A stretch of 10,387 bases of DNA from an uncultured Erysipelotrichales bacterium. GTDB taxonomy: Bacteria > Bacillota_I > Bacilli_A > Erysipelotrichales > Coprobacillaceae. Both the position numbers and the translations under genes were made by a program. Under the pieces are notes generated by a model that ran no database searches, was not told the origin of the DNA, and worked only from the letters and a program-made list of their open reading frames with translations. The stretch covers positions 1 through 10,387 of the forward strand of contig CAJUJC010000079.1 of NCBI GenBank assembly GCA_910586805.1. The letters are read 5' to 3'. Below, one piece after another: positions 6,511-10,387 of the stretch (positions within the stretch are counted from its first letter, which is position 1; the number at the start of each line of letters is the position of its first letter).

Positions 6511-6519
6511 ATTATAGCA
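6511..6519 (-). promoter_or_regulatory. Extended -10 promoter of the phosphatase operon
   Basis: On the minus strand TGCTATAAT (6519-6511) is an extended -10 with a perfect TATAAT. No good -35 is seen at 17 bp (TTTCAT), which the TGn element can compensate. It overlaps the opposing promoter of the small membrane protein gene. Confidence 0.6.
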
Positions 6520-6522
6520 GTA

Positions 6523-6550
6523 TTGCAAAAATAATGAAAGATGTTATAAT
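6523..6550 (+). promoter_or_regulatory. Promoter of the small membrane protein gene
   Basis: TTGCAA (6523-6528), 16-bp spacer, TGT then TATAAT (6545-6550): a near-consensus extended -10 promoter. The ATG lies 30 bases downstream. Its -35 box lies only a few bases from the opposing -10 of the phosphatase operon, so the two may compete for polymerase. Confidence 0.65.
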
Positions 6551-6580
6551 TATGATAATGCAAAAAATTGAGGTGAGAGT

Positions 6581-6778
6581 ATGAACGGCTTAAAAACAAC
6601 AAAATATATGAACATTTTTTCAGGAATTGGATATGCTGTAGGTTTTGGTAGTATTATTTGGTATTCACTTTTTGGTGGTAATCCTCTAACTCCTGTTATT
6701 GGTGTTATTATTATTTTTTTAGGAAGAACTATTGGTTATGGAATTGATCGCATCATAGAAAACAAGGAAAATAAATAA
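6581..6778 (+). CDS. Small two-helix membrane protein, function unknown
   Basis: A 65-residue protein with a basic N-terminus, two predicted membrane helices (about 11-31, FSGIGYAVGFGSIIWYSLF; and about 36-53, LTPVIGVIIIFLGRTIGYG) and a charged C-terminal tail (IDRIIENKENK). Glycines are frequent in both helices. I recognise no family. It is supported as a gene by a strong promoter, an AGGTGA ribosome binding site about five bases before the ATG, and a terminator directly after the stop. It stands alone between two leftward units, so its neighbours say nothing about its role. Confidence 0.75.
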   Translation: MNGLKTTKYMNIFSGIGYAVGFGSIIWYSLFGGNPLTPVIGVIIIFLGRTIGYGIDRIIENKENK

Positions 6779-6781
6779 AAG

Positions 6782-6809
6782 TTGCACTCATATAAAAGTG
6801 CAATTTTTT
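6782..6809. terminator. Bidirectional rho-independent terminator
   Basis: TTGCACT (6782-6788) and AGTGCAA (6797-6803) form a 7-bp stem followed by six T on the plus strand, ending the small membrane protein gene. On the minus strand the same stem is followed by CTTTTATTTATTTT, so it also serves the convergent carboxypeptidase fusion gene whose stop is at 6819-6817. Confidence 0.8.
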
Positions 6810-6816
6810 ATTTTCT

Positions 6817-8925
6817 TTATTTATATTTAAAATATTGATTTCTTTTTTTTGTTGATAAATAACGCAAATACAATAGTATAGATACAATCACAACAAAAAT
6901 ACCAATCACAATTTCTATAAAATACATCTTAATAAATCTTATGAATTGGGCCCACAAAGTGGCTTCTATTTCCTCATTCATTGTTACAGTTACTTTCTTA
7001 ACTTCTTCATCTTTACACAAAACAATCACTTCACCTAATTGAGATTTAACTTGTGTAGGAGCCTCAATCGTTGTCTCACCCTTATATTCAATACGAAAAT
7101 CATCCTGATTGATATTCTTAGGCATAAATAAATTGATATCACTTGGTACAACAACATCGTACGTTTCTTTTACACCATCTTTAATTTGAACAGTAGAAAC
7201 ATATTCACCTTTTTTATAAGGTGTTATTGATTTATAATTTGCATCACAATAATTAATAACCTTTTTTGCATCTTTTACATAAACATCGCTACTTTCACAT
7301 TTAGCAAAAACACAAACAATATCATTTTCTTGACTCTCTACAAGACTTGTAAGACATGATCTCGACACATCAGTATAACCTGTCTTACATCCTTTAATAT
7401 GACTAATCCCCGTATGAGAACGCCAATAATATTTCAAAATAGATGATGCCATATATTTATTTGTTGTAGAAGTTCTATAAGAACGTGTTGTAAATATATC
7501 TTTAAAAACTTTATTTTTTAAAGCAGTTTGAGTAATCAGTCCCATTTCTTTAACAGTTGTATAATGATTATCATCATGTAATCCTGTTGAATTTTCAAAA
7601 TGTGTATTCTTTAATCCAAGCTCTTTAGCTTTTTTATTCATCTCTTTAACCATGTTTTCTTCACTTCCAAAAAGAAGTCTAGATGTTGCACGGCAAGCAT
7701 CTGCTCCTGATGGCAAAATAATTCCATATATCAAATCTAAATACGTCACTTTTTCGCCAACTTCTAAATTAGCCATTGAAGCTCCTGCTTCCCATAACCC
7801 TTCAAAATCATATTGATCCATGGAAACAACTTCATTTAAGTCTTTAATATTTTCTAATGCAACCAACGCTGTCATAACTTTTGTCATACTTGCAGGATAA
7901 ATTTTTGAATCTGCATTTTTCTCATAAATAATCTGATCTGTCGATAGGTTATAAATATAGGCATATGGAGAATCTAATGATAAAGAACTTCCTGCATAAG
8001 CTGGTTGAATTCCCATGACCATCAAAAGGACAACAATTGATGAAGCCATTACTTTTTTTGATTTCAAAAAGGATAATTTTGTTTCAGATAAAACAATAGA
8101 AACAAAAATGAACACAAATCCCAAAACAATCTTTAATGTTAAGATTTCACCATAAAACACCACTGAAAATAAGACACCAAATACTGACTCCAATGAAAGA
8201 ATTAATGATGCTTTACATTCACTTGTATTCTTTTGTCCCACAGTTTGACAAACTAATGTGACAGCAGTTGCAAAGAATGAAAGATAAAATAACTGTAAGA
8301 ATATTGATGATTGAATTTGTGTAACCACTCTTATATCTTCACTTAACAATGCCACACATAAAGCAACAATTGCACCACCAATAAATTGGAACACTGTAAA
8401 TGCAATACCATCAACATCTTCACTATACTTTTTAACCATTAAAATATGTAATGCATACAAGACACCTCCACATAATGTTAAAAGATCTCCTGTATTCATT
8501 GTTAAATCTCCTGATAAAGATACAAAACCTATACCAATCACACATAAAAATCCTGCTATAAAATTATAAATATCTGGTCTTTTTTTATAAAAAATCCAAA
8601 CCAAAAATGGCACAATTGCACAATAAACAGCTGTTAAAAATGCATTTTTCCCTGGTGTTGTAAAATTCAATCCCCACGTTTGTACATAATATGCACTAAA
8701 TAAACAACATCCTGTTAAAAAACCACCTTTTATTTTATCTTTTGGAAACACTTTTAATTTATTAAAAAATAACAAACTCAAAAATAACGAAGCCAGTGTA
8801 AATCTTACAAACAAAAGCACTGCTGGTGTTAAAAAATCAACAGCACTTTTCATAACTATAAAAGAACTTCCCCATATCAATGCAGCAAAAAATAACAACA
8901 TTGATCCCTTCATACTTTTATTCAT
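6817..8925 (-). CDS. EamA/DMT transporter fused to a D-alanyl-D-alanine carboxypeptidase
   Basis: A 702-residue protein made of two normally separate proteins. Residues 1 to about 285 form an EamA-family drug/metabolite transporter with two repeats and about ten helices (LIWGSSFIVMK at 17-26; second repeat from about 146). Residues 287-311 read as an intact signal peptide: KSKK, a hydrophobic core, then AYA at 309-311 before GSS. Residues about 318-560 form a peptidoglycan-trimming low-molecular-weight penicillin-binding protein: SMTK (nucleophile S346, K349), SGA at 406-408 where SxN is usual, and KTGYT (K514-G516). A C-terminal domain follows, then a membrane anchor (about 669-688) and a basic tail. 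Signal peptidase could release the enzyme half outside the cell. The ATG at 8925-8923 has AAAGGA five bases upstream; an in-frame ATG 18 codons earlier lies in a hairpin without a ribosome binding site. No internal ribosome binding site precedes the enzyme half. One base fewer in the A7 run at 8059-8053 would split the gene in two. Confidence 0.88.
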   Translation of the reverse strand: MNKSMKGSMLLFFAALIWGSSFIVMKSAVDFLTPAVLLFVRFTLASLFLSLLFFNKLKVFPKDKIKGGFLTGCCLFSAYYVQTWGLNFTTPGKNAFLTAVYCAIVPFLVWIFYKKRPDIYNFIAGFLCVIGIGFVSLSGDLTMNTGDLLTLCGGVLYALHILMVKKYSEDVDGIAFTVFQFIGGAIVALCVALLSEDIRVVTQIQSSIFLQLFYLSFFATAVTLVCQTVGQKNTSECKASLILSLESVFGVLFSVVFYGEILTLKIVLGFVFIFVSIVLSETKLSFLKSKKVMASSIVVLLMVMGIQPAYAGSSLSLDSPYAYIYNLSTDQIIYEKNADSKIYPASMTKVMTALVALENIKDLNEVVSMDQYDFEGLWEAGASMANLEVGEKVTYLDLIYGIILPSGADACRATSRLLFGSEENMVKEMNKKAKELGLKNTHFENSTGLHDDNHYTTVKEMGLITQTALKNKVFKDIFTTRSYRTSTTNKYMASSILKYYWRSHTGISHIKGCKTGYTDVSRSCLTSLVESQENDIVCVFAKCESSDVYVKDAKKVINYCDANYKSITPYKKGEYVSTVQIKDGVKETYDVVVPSDINLFMPKNINQDDFRIEYKGETTIEAPTQVKSQLGEVIVLCKDEEVKKVTVTMNEEIEATLWAQFIRFIKMYFIEIVIGIFVVIVSILLYLRYLSTKKRNQYFKYK

Positions 8926-8936
8926 AACAATCCTTT

Positions 8937-8965
8937 CCAAAAAGAAATGGTACAAAGTACCATTT
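8937..8965 (-). terminator. Terminator or attenuator between ileS and the fusion gene
   Basis: On the minus strand AAATGGTAC, loop TTT, GTACCATTT (8965-8945) is a perfect 9-bp stem followed by CTTTTTGG. The U run is short and runs directly into the ribosome binding site GGAAAGGA of the next gene, so termination may be partial and read-through would supply the fusion gene. Confidence 0.6.
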
Positions 8966-8971
8966 TCTTTT

Positions 8972-10387
8972 TTAACCATTCATTACTTCATGACAACGTG
9001 GACAAAGTTCTCCATTCATTCCATCAGCATCAAAATAATTCCAACATCTTGGACATTGAACGCCATTGAATTTTTCTGCCTTTATATAAGCAGTATCAAA
9101 TTCATTCAATCCATCTTGATCATCAACTAACTGAACCTTAGCAACAATAAATAATTGTTTTAAATCTTTATCCAAATCAGCCATATCTTTATATTCATCT
9201 TTTAAACATACAGTTAATTTTGCTTCCATATTAGATTTAATGACTTTTTCATTTCTTAAATCTTCTAATGCTTTCATGACATCTTTTCTTAACACTAAGA
9301 AACGATCATAGTAAGCTTTTAACTCATCTGCATTTTCGATATCAAATAATTCAGGAGCTTTTTCCAAGAAAACTGATTCTGCTTTATTTTCATCACAATG
9401 GAAATGATCATGTAATTCTTCAGCTGTAAACACTAAAACTGGAGATAACACTTTCATCATTGTTTTTGCATAATGATATAAAACTGTTTGAACTTGTCTT
9501 CTTCTTAAACTATCAGCTTTTTCAATATATAGAATATCCTTTGTAAAATCCATATAGAATGCACTTAATGTATTTGTAAAACAATTTAAAATCAATTGAT
9601 TAGCTTCTGCAAAATCATAGTTATCAAATGCTTTATGATAAGCTTTCATTAAGTTATTTAACTCAACCAACATATACTTATCTACACCTTCAAGTTTTGA
9701 AGTTTCAACAACATCAGTTTCTTTAAAATCATTTAAGTTTCCTAATACAAATCTCATTGTATTTCTAATTTTACGATAGTTTTCAGCAACTTGTTTCATA
9801 ATATCATCAGAAATACGAACATCTGATTGATATGCAACAGATGTTGCCCATAATCTTAAAATATCAGCACCATATTGATTAATAAGTTTTAATGGATCAA
9901 CAGTATTTCCTAATGACTTAGACATCTTATTTCCTTTTCCATCTAATACAAATCCATGTGATAAGACTGTTCTATAAGGAGCCTCACCATGAGCTGCAGT
10001 TCCAATAATTAATGAAGAGTTGAACCAACCACGATATTGGTCACTTCCTTCGAAATATAAATCTACTGGATATTCATATCCTCTTTCTTTCATACATCCT
10101 GTATGAGAAGAACCAGAATCAAACCAAACATCCATAATATCTTTTTCTTTTCTAAAAATACCATTTGGTGAATGTTCATTTGTATATCCCTCTGGCAACA
10201 AGAATTTTTCATCTTTTTCAAACCAAATATTTGAACCATATTCTCTAAATAAATCTGAAATACGTTTAAATACTTTTTCATCCATAATAGGTGTTCCATC
10301 TTCACAATAGAAAATAGGAATTGGTACACCCCAAGTTCTTTGACGAGAAATACACCAGTCACCACGATCTTTAATCATATTATAGAT
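8972..10387 (-). CDS. ileS: Isoleucyl-tRNA synthetase, C-terminal half (partial)
   Basis: Class I aminoacyl-tRNA synthetase that charges tRNA-Ile. The window holds about 470 C-terminal residues of an enzyme usually near 920; the reading frame stays open through the right edge, so the Met at 10378 is internal. Numbering from that Met: DWCISRQRTWGVPIP (7-21), DVWFDSGSS (83-91), the KMSKS ATP-binding loop (151-155, in GKGNKMSKSLGN), the helical anticodon-binding domain (about 185-340), and a C-terminal zinc finger with C442, C445, C459 and C462 (CPRCW and LCPRC). The zinc finger marks the typical bacterial form. The HIGH motif and editing domain lie outside. The gene is followed by a hairpin and then the fusion gene in the same direction. 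Confidence 0.97.
   Translation of the reverse strand: MYNMIKDRGDWCISRQRTWGVPIPIFYCEDGTPIMDEKVFKRISDLFREYGSNIWFEKDEKFLLPEGYTNEHSPNGIFRKEKDIMDVWFDSGSSHTGCMKERGYEYPVDLYFEGSDQYRGWFNSSLIIGTAAHGEAPYRTVLSHGFVLDGKGNKMSKSLGNTVDPLKLINQYGADILRLWATSVAYQSDVRISDDIMKQVAENYRKIRNTMRFVLGNLNDFKETDVVETSKLEGVDKYMLVELNNLMKAYHKAFDNYDFAEANQLILNCFTNTLSAFYMDFTKDILYIEKADSLRRRQVQTVLYHYAKTMMKVLSPVLVFTAEELHDHFHCDENKAESVFLEKAPELFDIENADELKAYYDRFLVLRKDVMKALEDLRNEKVIKSNMEAKLTVCLKDEYKDMADLDKDLKQLFIVAKVQLVDDQDGLNEFDTAYIKAEKFNGVQCPRCWNYFDADGMNGELCPRCHEVMNG

Noticed and set aside
6157..6534. Plus-strand 125-codon frame
   Set aside because: It is antisense to the HAD phosphatase gene, with leucine- and histidine-rich composition typical of a shadow frame.
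8926..8979. Upstream ATG at 8979 extending the fusion protein by 18 residues
   Set aside because: The stretch overlaps the ileS stop and the hairpin and lacks a ribosome binding site, while the ATG at 8925 has AAAGGA at proper spacing.
10090..10365. Minus-strand 91-codon frame
   Set aside because: It is an alternative frame wholly inside ileS.

Overview
The window is AT-rich DNA with short bacterial intergenic gaps, strong AGGAGG-type ribosome binding sites, U-tract terminators and the standard code. It suggests a low-GC Bacillota chromosome. A gut Erysipelotrichia-type organism is plausible, but that is an inference from overall character and not from a marker I can score.

Left part (1 to about 4440), accessory in character and very AT-rich. 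A LytTR response regulator without a visible kinase (182-889, -) ends in its own terminator. Just beyond that terminator lies a pair of tandem repeats that look like a LytTR binding site. A 243-base gap follows. It holds a strong leftward terminator that no gene explains, preceded by a foldable stretch, which makes a candidate small RNA. A tyrosine recombinase (1133-2026, +) then runs tail to tail into UDP-galactopyranose mutase (glf, 2039-3145, -). Upstream of glf, in the same direction, is a stand-alone LytTR DNA-binding protein (3220-3708, -). Its promoter region carries a 17-bp tandem repeat with a 21-bp period, the spacing expected of a LytTR dimer site. A gap of about 740 bases (3709-4448) without an intact gene follows. 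It contains palindromes, a nested terminator-like hairpin and a possible decayed reading frame.

Right part (4449-10387), housekeeping in character. A tightly overlapping leftward operon encodes a HAD phosphatase (5825-6481), a DUF523 cysteine-rich protein (5350-5844) and class I mannose-6-phosphate isomerase manA (4449-5384), and ends in a terminator at 4381-4425. A divergent promoter pair drives this operon leftward and a 65-residue two-helix membrane protein (6581-6778) rightward. A bidirectional terminator separates that small gene from a 702-residue protein (6817-8925, -) that joins a ten-helix EamA/DMT transporter to a complete secreted D,D-carboxypeptidase, with the signal peptide retained in the middle. 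The right edge holds the C-terminal half of ileS (8972-10387, -, start outside the window).

The left cluster may form one regulatory neighbourhood for a surface glycan: two LytTR regulators, two candidate LytTR sites, a recombinase and a galactofuranose-precursor enzyme. That link is inferred from proximity. The most unusual protein is the transporter-carboxypeptidase fusion. Loss of one base in an A7 run at its junction would give two separate genes overlapping at TAATG.
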